From Ctena decussata (lineage: Eukaryota; Mollusca; Bivalvia; Lucinida; Lucinidae): a stretch of 64,000 bases of DNA. Positions 50,748-60,197 of this stretch are shown here, one piece after another; the first letter of the stretch is position 1, and every line of letters begins with the position of its first letter. Where the stretch lies: assembly GCA_963989385.1 (NCBI GenBank), contig OZ022502.1, forward strand, positions 9,129,001 through 9,193,000. The letters are read 5' to 3'. The notes below the pieces were generated by a model that saw nothing but the letters and a program-made list of their open reading frames with translations, made no database searches and was not told the origin of the DNA. Position numbers and translations under genes: made by a program.

Positions 50748-51119
50748 TTACTGACCAAGAATAGATCCTAAGACTGAACCAAGCAAAGGTTTTAAAAGTA
50801 AACCCAGGAGTGCACCACCTTTCTGATTGAGAATTTTTTTCTTGTTTGCTAGTGCAACACGTTTTGTAGACAATAATCGAATATCATTCTTCCTAGAACG
50901 TAATTGTTCTTTCTGAGCTTTTGTGAGTTTGACATTGCCTTTTATAAGATTTAAACAACATTCCCCTACACAGTCTAATATCTCTTTTGGACAATCATTG
51001 ACAATTTTTTGACGAAACCGATATGGAATGTTACATGGTCCTTCCAGAAAAGGACCATACTTTTTAATCAGTGAACCTCTTTTCTTTTTGATTTGTGTTC
51101 TTTTCTTACGTGCAGCCAT
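50748..51119 (-). CDS. Small basic protein with C-terminal hydrophobic GG segment
   Basis: 123 aa from the ATG at 51119 (upstream codons lack ATG). Lys/Arg-rich throughout; the end reads KKKILNQKGGALLGLLLKPL then a short hydrophobic Gly-rich tail. The RLL...L-x-x-K+K-x-LxQxGG-hydrophobic arrangement recurs in Polintons and resembles short core or membrane-lytic virion peptides. Its own TATA box (51166-51175) lies over the stop codon of the preceding gene. Confidence 0.7.
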   Translation of the reverse strand: MAARKKRTQIKKKRGSLIKKYGPFLEGPCNIPYRFRQKIVNDCPKEILDCVGECCLNLIKGNVKLTKAQKEQLRSRKNDIRLLSTKRVALANKKKILNQKGGALLGLLLKPLLGSVLGSILGQ

Positions 51120-51165
51120 GATAGCAGTCAAGAATTAAACTAGTAAAATATCATGTTAACCAAGT

Positions 51166-51175
51166 CCTTTTATAG
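51166..51175 (-). promoter_or_regulatory. TATA box overlapping the core-protein stop codon
   Basis: CTATAAAAGG on the minus strand includes the TAA stop of the core-protein gene and precedes the 123-aa basic gene by about 47 bp. Confidence 0.6.
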
Positions 51176-52096
51176 TGAAAGTTTACGTTTAGCCAACATC
51201 TGTTTCATGGCAGCTTCAAATCCATGTTTTCTGGCAGTACGAAGATATTCGTTTGCAGGAGAAGAACTCCTTCGAGGAGAAGCCCTTAGAGGAGAAAATC
51301 TAGAAATTTCTAGAGCAGGTGATTTTGCAGCAGTGCGTCTTTCACCAATTTTTCTGAGACTAGAGTTTGGAGTAGAAAACTGAGTAGAAAATGGAGAAGG
51401 TGTTTTTGCAGGAGTGAATCTTTCACCTATTTTTCTGATACTTGAACTTGGAGTAGAAAATCGAGTAGAAAATGGACTTGGAGTTCTTAGACTAGAGTTT
51501 GGAGTAGAAGGAGTAAATGGACTTGGAGTTCTTGCAGTTGACGGTCCTGCAACAGGAGATGGAGGTTTTCTAGGTTTCTTAATTCTTACAGTGACAAACT
51601 TATCGTTCACTTTTATTTTTCTCCTTGATTTAGTCTTAGGGGATTTTTTCCTCTGAGTTTTTTTCTTTGGAGATTTTTTCTTGCCAGTTTTTTTCTTAGA
51701 CTTTTTAGGACCTTTTCTACCCACTTTCTTTTTCTGAGAAAACCGTCTAAGTATTTTATTACCGTCCCAACGAATGAGAGATCTGATTATCACCCCACCA
51801 AAAAACCCACCGCCACCAGGTTTTAGAATGATTTCTCGTTTTGTATCTGCATTTACCAAAGGACTTGCTAGTTTTCTAACATCGTCTTTGCGTTTGTCCA
51901 TGAATTTTTGAGTTTGTTTTGGTAATTTCATTTTATTTTCAGCTATTTTTCTAGCTGCTAAAGAAAACCATTTGATCATTTCCATCAACCCGGCATTAAG
52001 CAAAGTTTTTCTTTTGTTCGAATCATGCTCTCTACTCAAATTGTAGAGAGCCCTGATCAAGTTTGCCGATGCTTTTTGAGCCATGTCTGGTTTCAT
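51170..52096 (-). CDS. Basic Ser/Pro-repeat core protein
   Basis: 308 aa from the ATG at 52096. Three parts are visible: a helical N-terminus; ILKPGGGGFFGGVIIRSLIR at about residue 95-115; and a long Lys/Ser/Pro region with K-K-S-P-K-x-K repeats, resembling linker-histone tails. It ends in about four repeats of TPSPFS-x-x-FSTP-x-SS-x-RKIGER. Strongly positive, so probably a DNA-condensing core protein, acting as histone or adenovirus pVII analogues do. This is inferred from composition. Confidence 0.75.
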   Translation of the reverse strand: MKPDMAQKASANLIRALYNLSREHDSNKRKTLLNAGLMEMIKWFSLAARKIAENKMKLPKQTQKFMDKRKDDVRKLASPLVNADTKREIILKPGGGGFFGGVIIRSLIRWDGNKILRRFSQKKKVGRKGPKKSKKKTGKKKSPKKKTQRKKSPKTKSRRKIKVNDKFVTVRIKKPRKPPSPVAGPSTARTPSPFTPSTPNSSLRTPSPFSTRFSTPSSSIRKIGERFTPAKTPSPFSTQFSTPNSSLRKIGERRTAAKSPALEISRFSPLRASPRRSSSPANEYLRTARKHGFEAAMKQMLAKRKLSL

Positions 52097-52124
52097 TCTG
52101 ATCCATGTAAGACCAAACACACCA

Positions 52125-52131
52125 TTTTATA
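52125..52131 (-). promoter_or_regulatory. TATA box overlapping the ATPase stop codon
   Basis: TATAAAA on the minus strand contains the TAA stop of the ATPase (52127-52129). A TCAGA initiator-like site about 32 bp downstream abuts the ATG of the core-protein gene. Confidence 0.5.
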
Positions 52132-52810
52132 CTGGAAAATACACAACTGGACCTTGTTGATCCGATTTTGTATACCAGTTTGTAAAAATATCTGTTCTAA
52201 ACCTCAAATGATTTGGTGTGTCTGGTTTTAAATCAATCAGTAAATAACCGTGTGGCTTAGAAGTGGCATCGTTGAAGGCAGACATCAAGTGTGGAGCTTG
52301 AAGTTGTTGTGCCAAAACTTTAATTTGCATTTTGTCTCTTGGACTTTGAAACAAAATCAAGTAATGGGCATTCAAACTGATGGTACGTGTCGATTTACTC
52401 TGCTGAAACAAGTTTTGTGTGATGTACACAACACTTGCATTTCTGTGATGACCTTTCCTCGTGAACCAAAGTTTAATTTTTTCTTCGTCTTTATCGCCCA
52501 ACATATCGTCAAAGACAATCAAGTGAGTTTCACTCGTGTCTGTGACAATATCGTCGTCGTCATTTGGAATTCCTAAAATAAATCTGATGTTTAAATCTTT
52601 GCGTTCTTGCAAGATATTGTACACAGGTTGCCATTCTTTGTAACACCACACGATACGTTGTGGTAAAATATCAAACAAGTCTTCTTTGTACTGAATCAGT
52701 TTTTTAACAAATTCAGTTTTTCCCGATCCACTTGGACCCGATATAAAAATATTAGCAGGATGTTTAAAAAACAAACTACCAATATTTTCGTCTTGAACTG
52801 TTACCGACAT
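52127..52810 (-). CDS. Genome-packaging ATPase (FtsK/HerA, A32-like)
   Basis: 227 aa starting at the ATG at 52810; the upstream in-frame extension is low-complexity promoter sequence. Walker A GPSGSGKT lies at 25-32 and Walker B HLIVFDD at 96-102, with a likely sensor YITQNLF at about 127-133. By family it pumps genomic DNA into the preformed capsid. A TATA-like TATATATA (52852-52859) and a TCATTT initiator about 33 bp downstream fit its start. Confidence 0.93.
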   Translation of the reverse strand: MSVTVQDENIGSLFFKHPANIFISGPSGSGKTEFVKKLIQYKEDLFDILPQRIVWCYKEWQPVYNILQERKDLNIRFILGIPNDDDDIVTDTSETHLIVFDDMLGDKDEEKIKLWFTRKGHHRNASVVYITQNLFQQSKSTRTISLNAHYLILFQSPRDKMQIKVLAQQLQAPHLMSAFNDATSKPHGYLLIDLKPDTPNHLRFRTDIFTNWYTKSDQQGPVVYFPV

Positions 52811-52851
52811 GATTGAAAGATAAAATGAGAAAGAATAATGAAAGACATATG

Positions 52852-52859
52852 TATATATA
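52852..52859 (-). promoter_or_regulatory. TATA box of the ATPase gene
   Basis: TATATATA on the minus strand, 33 bp before a TCATTT initiator; predicted leader about 16 nt. Confidence 0.5.
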
Positions 52860-52867
52860 ACATATTT

Positions 52868-52873
52868 TTTATT
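52868..52873 (-). terminator. Polyadenylation signal for polymerase
   Basis: AATAAA on the minus strand about 62 nt after the stop of the polymerase tail frame and upstream of the ATPase promoter. Confidence 0.5.
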
Positions 52874-52934
52874 TTTTACAAACAACATATTTTACTAACT
52901 GTTTCACAACAGTCTCTGATCTGATTTTCTTTGT

Positions 52935-55900
52935 TTACAGTACATATCCATACGGAACAGTTTCTCCACTTTTTAAAATCACACGTTTGTCATAAGTAAA
53001 TCTATATGTCTTAGATTGTCTCTCAGTAGTAATTTTTCTGTCTTTATGTTTTCTTATACGGTGCTGATATTCCACAGATTCTTGAAAGTCCCTCTTCTCA
53101 CTATGGGCCCATTCCATCATGTTGTAGAATGGATTACTTGTGAAGTATTGTAATCCAGGGTCAGTCCTTTGACTTTACAGGTAGACTTGCGTTTCCCAGT
53201 ATCGTGCTCCACATACTCGTAGCCATAATTCTTCGGTCCCATACCCACAAACTTGGTGATTTTCGCAGTAGGTAGTTCGTCTGTCCATTCGCCGAGTCTG
53301 TTGTTGATGATCTCTGGATTCCATAATTCTGGTTTGTGAATGTAGATGACAGAATCCGTATCGAAGTACAACACACGTTTGTCAAGTTGATGCAGGACAC
53401 TGTATAACTTCAGTCTGGCTTGTGCTGTCACAAAGGATCCTACCACCACGTTGCTGCAAGCATGAGGTTCTACAATCGATTCCAGATCTTCCCAGTTGAC
53501 TAACAAAAACTCTTCTCCAAATACTTCGACGTTCTTCACTTTCTTCAATGGATTAGTCACCAGTTCAAAGTAGTCAGAAGGATCTGACACATATTCTGTT
53601 TTGGTCATGTTGTCTCTCTGTGCTAATTTTCCCCACAAACTGTTTAAACTGATCTTGCTGATTCCACGTCGACCTTTGTTCTTTTCCACCTTCTCTAGTC
53701 TGATACCTTCTGCTTCGAAATAATCCTGTTTGAATTTGATCTTGTCTAATTCCGTCTTGCACCAGTCGGGATAGCCACTTGACTCTTGTTTAATCTTCAG
53801 GAAAGTATCGATATATCCAGCAAAGATTCCACCTTGTCCAGTTGACTTGTCGTACTGTGAAGATTGGGGAAAATGCCATATTTCGTACACATCTTTCAGC
53901 TGGTAACCCAGTTTCATCGCCTCAAACAATTCGATGCTCACCCAAGTTCCCACTAATTCCCTGTCTTCTTCTCTGTCGTGAGTACATAATTTCGAATTGT
54001 CAGATGTCTCTGCACAACTTCTACAGAGTGGAAACAGTAATTTGTTGTTGCACTTGTACGGCAATACCGGATGATACAAGTTTCTGGGTGGTAACACTTT
54101 ACATTTAATCAGTCCAAAATATTGATGTATATTATCTCTGTCGATGTCTTCTTGTGAATAGATTTCTGGATGTCCAATAGGGAAGATTCCGTACTTGCAG
54201 ATGTAAGGATAGAGTGAACACACATCGATATACTTAATTTCCTCGTCTCCTTCAATTTCGTAGAACAGTCTTGTAGAATTCGTACGTCCTCCAAAAAGCG
54301 CATCTCTGGCTTTGAGTGGATCCAAATTGGTAAATTCTGCATCCACCATCTCCCTAAAATCTTTGTCGTCTTGATAATATTGGTCGTAATCGCATTCCCA
54401 CATTTCTATCACTTGATACCCAGCTCTTTTCAATTTCTCGGTCTTCTCCACAGTCTGTTTGTATAGCTGGTACATCGTCTGGCAGTTGTAAGTATTGATC
54501 TTAGTTCTGTCGGGGAAATGCTTGGGACACCCATGCCAGTAACATCCATGGAACTCGTACACTGTTTCTTTTTCTGGATCGTACCCATCCACATAATGTC
54601 CAAAAACTTTCTGTTCACCACCATTCAAAGCGTGACGAATTTGGATGTGATTCTTTCTAGCCACGGCTTGAATCCAGCGTACAGCTTTGATAGAATACTT
54701 CTTTTGGTTGGGATAGCCTTCTGGTGGAATGATGGCCACAGAGTTTTCAGGCATGTGATTCTTTCTCCATACTTGGGAACAAGCTTGAGCGATCGTGCAT
54801 GCATTAGCAAAAGGATCCAACTCGCTGATATCCATCGATTGTTTTCTAAAACATGCACAACCTCTCCTCAGGATATCCACATCGCTGCGACAGTATTCTT
54901 CCATTTCACGTCTGAAGTCAAAGATGGCATTGGATTCCACTTTCTGCTTGTGCCATTCCAGGAAAGCTTCTCTGTCTTTGACCGACATCTGTCCAGGATT
55001 ATACATCTCCACGGGAAAGTAAGGTCCCACGTAATTCTGGTTGGCATCAACATTTGCCAAATGTGGGAAATAGCCTTTCTTCATCTCTGTCAATCCAAAG
55101 GTATCTGGAAAATTGGCTAATCTCATATGCAGAAAATGATACGAGTCCAAGAACTTGACTTTGGCAGCAGTCATCGTCACGATAGTATTTCCATTCATGA
55201 TCACATCGGGCTTAAAAGTACCATTTTCTAGTATGTAGCGTAAAATAAATTGTCCATCATATCCTCCAAAATTATGTGCAATGACAGTCACTCCTTCATT
55301 TTCTTTTCTAAATAACCAGGAACAGAAATCTGATAACGTATTTTCACCTTCAAAGATCATTTCTCTTCCAAACTGACTACAAATGTCACAATACTGGTCT
55401 ACAGGCAAATTAACGCAATGGTCACACGCTTTGTTTGTGAACTTATTACAAATTTTACATGGCTGTTCAATTGGTAAATCCATACACTGATCACAAGCTC
55501 TATGTGCAATACAAAAGTTGACAATATGTTCGCCAGAGTCTTGCTTGGATTCAAAGTCAAAAAATATGAATTGAGGTTGAATAACGGTACCTTTCTCTTC
55601 ATCGATGATATCGTCCTCCTCGGCATCTTCTTGCAACACTTCGGTCTTGGGTTTGCACACGTAAGGTTGAATATAACATTGATGTTCGGCTCCAACAATC
55701 AGTTTACAAAACTTACATTTTTTCTGTCCTGGACACACGTGATTTCTTTTATTATTTACAATCCTATTTCCACACTTCTCACAATTATGCACAAGTTGAC
55801 AAATAGATTTTTTCTGTCCTGGTTTGACTAATGTATGATTAGCAAAACAAGATGAACTATGAAAAGTTCTCTTACATTTTGTACAGTACTGATTGTGTTC

Positions 55901-57031
55901 GTGAAGACATGCCATTGCACTGTAACAACTAGTACATCCATTCGAACAAGCATGATCCTCTCTGTTGCTAAATCCCTTGTCACAAAACTCACAATAATAA
56001 CGGCATCCTTGAAATCCTTTGACATTGGTAATGGTGTCATAGTGATCTGTGCCATTGAAATAAATATGAATCACTTTTGTTTTGTCACCAGGTTTAAATC
56101 CAAGTGGAAACAATAATCCGTCTTTGGGATGCTGTGAATGTACTTTGATCAAATAATCAGGAGCTAACACAGTTTGAATTTTCTTGTATTCTTCAAATCC
56201 ACAAGGTTGATTGTGAGGAATCTTAGCACGATCTAATAATTTCATGGCTTCTCTAGTTTGTAGTGATTTGTTTGATTTTCGAATATGTTCCCAAGTCTTC
56301 TTCCATGAGTCAGATGTGTCCCTGTCGGCATGATGTTTTCCTACCACAACAGCTCTGGCCATACACATGACATCTTTGGTGTTGTTGATTTGAACGATAC
56401 TAGTTTTCATCTTTCTCATATTGCGTGATTCAAAATAAAGTCCATGGTGTAATGCCTTTCTTCCACTTCCAGTTGGTAACTTGGTGTGTGTCACTTCCAA
56501 ACTCATCTGTCCATCGTTGATTTTGAAATCTTCATTGGATTGTAACACTTTCTCAATTTCTTGAGTCAAAGATTCCCCAGTCAGACTCGTTACATCTGTG
56601 AAAGGTACAAAGATTCCTAATTTCAGTCCGGGATGGTAAATGCTCATTCGAATCCTGTCATTGCCTTGAGCTTGAGAATGGGTCTTGATGTCATCCACCA
56701 GCTGTTGAAACATCCGAGGTACAAATTCCAACGGTGATACATCTTCTGGAAATTTATTGACATCCACATTGTACACATTGGCTCTTGTTCTGAAACGTCT
56801 CGACTCACGTTCTCTGACAGGCTTGATCACATAGTACTGTTGGTAATCGTCTTCTTCATCGTCCGAATAAATCACCATAGGCCTTTTTCTTGGTGGTGAC
56901 ACCTCATCTTCAGATTCTTCGCTGTCGGAATAATCCACAAGTTTCACCTTCTTTGGCGATGGTAACTCGTCCTCCTCAGAGTCTGATGAAGTGGGTGGGG
57001 TACGTATTCTCTTCCAATGTCTCTTTGGCAT
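52935..57031 (-). CDS. Protein-primed family B DNA polymerase, frame-broken near C-terminus
   Basis: The main frame (53117-57031) is 1304 aa. It starts with a Ser/Asp/Glu-rich tail with basic PKKVK-type clusters, then has a Cys/His zinc region (about 340-450), ExoI FFDFES (about 490), ExoII AHNFGGYDGQF (about 585) and ExoIII YCRSDVDIL (about 715). An EFHGCYWHGCP insert (about 830) follows, then motif A SLYPY (about 938), motif B NSLWG (about 1130) and motif C YFDTDSV (about 1224). It replicates the linear element. After 53117 the expected tail, ending YDKRV...PYGY, continues in the -1 frame from about 53140 to 52935. A one-base-type indel has therefore cut off about 65 residues, unless it is a sequencing error or a frameshift site. 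Confidence 0.93.
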
Positions 57032-57083
57032 GTTGTCTTGTCACTGTTCAAACTCAGAATGCAAGGAGATCTGAATATTTGAC

Positions 57084-57091
57084 TTATATAC
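57084..57091 (-). promoter_or_regulatory. TATA box of the polymerase gene
   Basis: TATATAAG on the minus strand. An initiator-like GCATTC lies about 31 bp downstream and the ATG 60 bp downstream. Confidence 0.6.
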
Positions 57092-57104
57092 CTAATTTAT
57101 ACAA

Positions 57105-57490
57105 GATTAGGCAGGCGAGATACATAGTATTTGACTTAACAGGCGAGACAACAGGAATTTTCGTGGTACAGGCGAGACATGGGCTTTACGGAATTCTTAT
57201 TAACTATCAGGGTGGACTACATGCTTTATGGAAATCTTGTGATACAGGCAAGATACATAGTATTTGCTTTAACAGGCGAGACATGGGCTTTACGGAATTT
57301 TTGTGGTACAGGCGAGACATGGGCTTTACGGAATTTTTGTAGTAAGGCGAGACAACAGTCTTAAGGAATTTTTCATTAACTAACAGGCATGACTACATGC
57401 TATATGGAATTCTTATCACCAGGCGAGACACATACAATTCTTGTGCTACAGGCGAGACACTGAGCTTTACGGAATTTTTGTTATTTTTAA
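57105..57490. repeat. CAGGCGAGAC imperfect tandem array
   Basis: About eleven units of 28-40 bp. Most begin CAGGCGAGAC or a close variant and many continue ATGGGCTTTACGGAATTTTT. The array starts 14 bp upstream of the polymerase TATA box, so an enhancer or replication-related role is plausible. Short open frames across it are by-products of the repeat. Confidence 0.85.
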
Positions 57491-58212
57491 AAGAAGTGCA
57501 AGAAGAGTGTGCTGTTCAGCACCTTGTTCTTCCCCGGTCGGTTACCCTGTGCCTGGGAAGCCCTGGCGATTTGAAGCCATATCTACATGATCACAAGTCC
57601 TGAATGTCACTGTGGACCAGAGACCTGCCAGCGGAGGTTCAGTTTACTGGGATAGTGTCCCGACCCCTTAAGCCATAAGGCTTCTACTGTTTCACATGTA
57701 ATCGATAGACTTCGCATCTGCGGGCCCAGGCGGTATAACCGTTGTGCACACCAGTTCCAGTCCAGTGGTGACCGGCAAACCAGCAATATTAATATGCGAG
57801 TTCCCAATATATATACTTAAACATAAACCAGTTTACTTGAGACAAGATTGGACATTTGCATATCATATATCTTATTTCAATAAAGGTCATGTTACTATTT
57901 ATAGTAACACATTTCAAAATATAAAAATTAATTAGAGAATAATAAAATCTACATTTTGGTGTTTATTTTATCAAAATCGGCCGAAAAATAACAAAGTTAT
58001 TCAATTTTTCATATTATGGTGTTATTACAAGGGAGGTAAATCTGGATTGACTTTGTTAATTCTATAAATAGACAAAACAAGTAATAGCTTTCAGAAAAAA
58101 TGATACAAATGAAAAGTGAATATGTGTATGGTATAAGAACTTCTGTTATGAGTATATTTTGTATGACTTTGTAACTCTTAAATACAAAAATATAAGTTTG
58201 TCGGGGCATGTG

Positions 58213-58640
58213 CACTGCGCATGCGCGGAATATGGAGGGTAAGAAAACTGTAATAACTCCAGATTGCCTTGATGGATTTTCATAATTCTTTTTTTATTGG
58301 AAAGAACTGGTCAACGCCTACCAAACGAAATTAAAATAAATTGTTACACTGCGCATGCGCGGAATATGGAGGGTAAGAAAACTGTAATAACTCCAGATTG
58401 CCTCGATGGATTTTCATAATTCTTTTTTCATTTGAAAGAACTGGTCAACGCCTACCAAAAAATATTTCAAAATAAATTGTTACACTGCGCATGCGCGGAA
58501 TATGGAGAGTAAGAAATCTATAATAACTCCAGATTGCCTCGATGGATTTTCATAATTCTTTTTTCATTTGAAAGAACTGGTCAAGGCCTACCAAAAAATA
58601 TTTCAAAATAATTAACCACAATGTGCATGCAGAGAATCAA
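58213..58640 (+). repeat. Three 135-bp tandem repeats plus partial fourth
   Basis: Units begin CACTGCGCATGCGCGGAATA at 58213, 58347 and 58483 (134 and 136 bp apart); a degraded fourth start lies near 58617. Units share AACTCCAGATTGCCT and GGTCAACGCCTACC. Located directly upstream of the first plus-strand gene. Confidence 0.9.
58216..58496. promoter_or_regulatory. Three palindromic NRF1-type sites
   Basis: TGCGCATGCGC occurs at 58216-58226, 58350-58360 and 58486-58496. It matches the NRF1 consensus YGCGCAYGCGCR. A TATA-like ATATATAA follows at about 58643. Binding is not shown; the match is to a known vertebrate and insect motif. Confidence 0.6.
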
Positions 58641-58689
58641 GAGATATATAATGTGTACATTTCATTTTTGCAGCTCATAAAGTTTCAAG

Positions 58690-59349
58690 ATGTCTGAAGA
58701 ACTAGTCGATCTGGGTGTGTTACCAACTGAAATTAGAAGTATAATCTACTCAAGGCTCGTCAATATTTCGAGGAAAAGTAAAAAGTTTAGAGACGAACTT
58801 CAACTGACGTGGTTTAACATGTGTTTTCAAAGAGCTCTGTCTTGCAACAATTTTTACCAGAGCCTAGCACAGCTATTATATGACATCGATGGAATATCGA
58901 ATCTTGACCAGAACATGAGATTATACTTTCACAAACGCATGATGGAAGTGTTGAAGGATACTCATTCTAGACATGACCGATGGATCTTTACGATTTACAA
59001 TTTCAACAAGGAAACATGTGAACAGTTTTTTGAAAACTTGTTTCCTTTCCATTATGACATTTACGTACATGGAAAAATCGTGAATGGACATCTGACTGGG
59101 CTTCTAGTATTCTTTCAGAGTTTAGCATTTTTTTACTACTTACCATTTCTTTACCAGTTAAATTTTCCTGCACCTATGAACGATTTGTTATTATCAACCT
59201 GGGAAGAGCATATAAACAGTTTGCATTGTTGTGATGTGTCATTTGGAAACAGAGACGCATATGAACAAGTTATCGAGAGTGAAGAGAGATTATTACCACT
59301 AAGTTTTCCAACAGTCTATTCAGACTTTCTACTTGGAATAAAACAATGA
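58690..59349 (+). CDS. Accessory protein, possible Bcl-2-like
   Basis: 219 aa, helical, no signal peptide. I do not recognise it with certainty. Three features resemble a Bcl-2 fold: LAQLLYDIDG (about 60) as a weak BH3-like stretch; FFENLF followed by HGKIVNGHLTGLLVFFQSLA (about 118-150) in the place of BH1 and helix 5; and STWEEHINSL (about 178) in the place of BH2. The invariant NWGR is not present as such. If correct, it would act on apoptosis in the infected cell. Start chosen at the first ATG after a TATA-like element. Overlaps the next gene by ATGA. Confidence 0.6.
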   Translation: MSEELVDLGVLPTEIRSIIYSRLVNISRKSKKFRDELQLTWFNMCFQRALSCNNFYQSLAQLLYDIDGISNLDQNMRLYFHKRMMEVLKDTHSRHDRWIFTIYNFNKETCEQFFENLFPFHYDIYVHGKIVNGHLTGLLVFFQSLAFFYYLPFLYQLNFPAPMNDLLLSTWEEHINSLHCCDVSFGNRDAYEQVIESEERLLPLSFPTVYSDFLLGIKQ

Positions 59350-59804
59350 ACGTGATCAAGAAATCTCCTCCAGTATCGTTAGGTCGAATTTTACAGTTTG
59401 ACATTTATCGAGGATCACTTGAACACACGCTATCCTTACAACCTACAAGTTCAGAATTTCTGAAGTCAAAAGATGGACTCAGAACGTGGTTGGGACGATA
59501 TGAAACATTCATGACCTTTCGACAAGCCATGTGTGAAACAGCTTTGATAATGAACACTATATTAGACGCATCGCCTGTGAAGTATAAGCAATGGCTACTT
59601 CATGTGGCAAACAACGAGGACGTGGTTACTTACCTTTGCAACGTACTCAAAGCTGTTGAAGAGGCTTCGAGAGAACAATCTATGGATATCGACTCAACAA
59701 CAACAACAACAGAAAATATGGAAATTGAACAGGCATCACAGGAAGAACCAATGGATATTGATATGGATGAATTGACTGCAAAATTTGAAGCTTTGACACT
59801 ATAA
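59346..59804 (+). CDS. Small accessory protein with LHVANN motif (paralogue 1)
   Basis: 152 aa. The N-terminal part has LGRILQFDIYRGSL and the centre KQWLLHVANNEDVVTYL. The tail is acidic with two MDID repeats (EQSMDID, EEPMDID) around a Thr run. The first part is related to the next gene. No known family. Start codon overlaps the preceding stop. Confidence 0.65.
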   Translation: MNVIKKSPPVSLGRILQFDIYRGSLEHTLSLQPTSSEFLKSKDGLRTWLGRYETFMTFRQAMCETALIMNTILDASPVKYKQWLLHVANNEDVVTYLCNVLKAVEEASREQSMDIDSTTTTTENMEIEQASQEEPMDIDMDELTAKFEALTL

Positions 59805-59850
59805 AGTGGAACTGTTTGTCTCTTGCAAAATCATTTATCTTACGGCAAGC

Positions 59851-60144
59851 ATGGAGACAAAGTGGTTTGAAATTCCTCTGACACAAATTCTGAGATTTAG
59901 ACCTTACAGAAAATTACTAGTTTGTGTTTACATACTACATTCACATGAGAACATTACTTTAGATGAAATTCAGATGAAATTAAACACAGAAGAATATTTC
60001 AAAGATTTTAAAAGACTCTGGTGTTCGTGTGCGAAACAGGAATTATCAGAGGAGACGGTCTTTACATTTGACAACTGGAAACTTCATGTGGCCAACAATT
60101 CAAAAGTGATTGACTATCTACAGTCGAAGACAAGGCGTATATAA
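59851..60144 (+). CDS. Small accessory protein with LHVANN motif (paralogue 2)
   Basis: 97 aa from the ATG at 59851 (good context, A at -3 and G at +4). The longer open frame upstream has only GTG. It shares TQILRFRPYRKLL and NWKLHVANNSKVIDYL with the preceding gene, but lacks its acidic tail. It has two Cys in the middle (WCSCAK). Function unknown. Its stop codon lies inside the TATA box of the next gene. Confidence 0.6.
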   Translation: METKWFEIPLTQILRFRPYRKLLVCVYILHSHENITLDEIQMKLNTEEYFKDFKRLWCSCAKQELSEETVFTFDNWKLHVANNSKVIDYLQSKTRRI

Positions 60145-60145
60145 G
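60138..60145 (+). promoter_or_regulatory. TATA box overlapping the stop of the LHVANN gene
   Basis: TATATAAG contains the TAA stop codon (60142-60144). A TCATTT initiator at 60167-60172 is 31 bp downstream (first T to A+1) and the zinc-knuckle ATG is at 60198. Confidence 0.65.
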
Positions 60146-60197
60146 GACTACAACTAGATCTGCGAGTCATTTCAGCTCTGACTTTCAAACTGTCAAG

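Larger units (their letters stand above)
57032..58689. other. Divergent control region between the two gene blocks
   Basis: No gene. It separates the minus-strand block (polymerase onward) from the plus-strand accessory block. It contains the CAGGCGAGAC array next to the polymerase promoter, a GC-richer segment of unknown origin (57490-57780), AT-rich sequence and three 135-bp repeats with NRF1-like sites next to the plus-strand block. It probably houses promoters for both directions. Confidence 0.7.

Noticed and set aside
53080..53145. A short intron explaining the polymerase frame change
   Set aside because: The only GT...AG pair in reach would be about 37 nt and joining it leads straight to a stop codon.
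56890..57364. Plus-strand open frames of 150 and 61 codons across the repeat array
   Set aside because: Their repeated peptide simply reflects the CAGGCGAGAC repeats and the antisense of the polymerase start.
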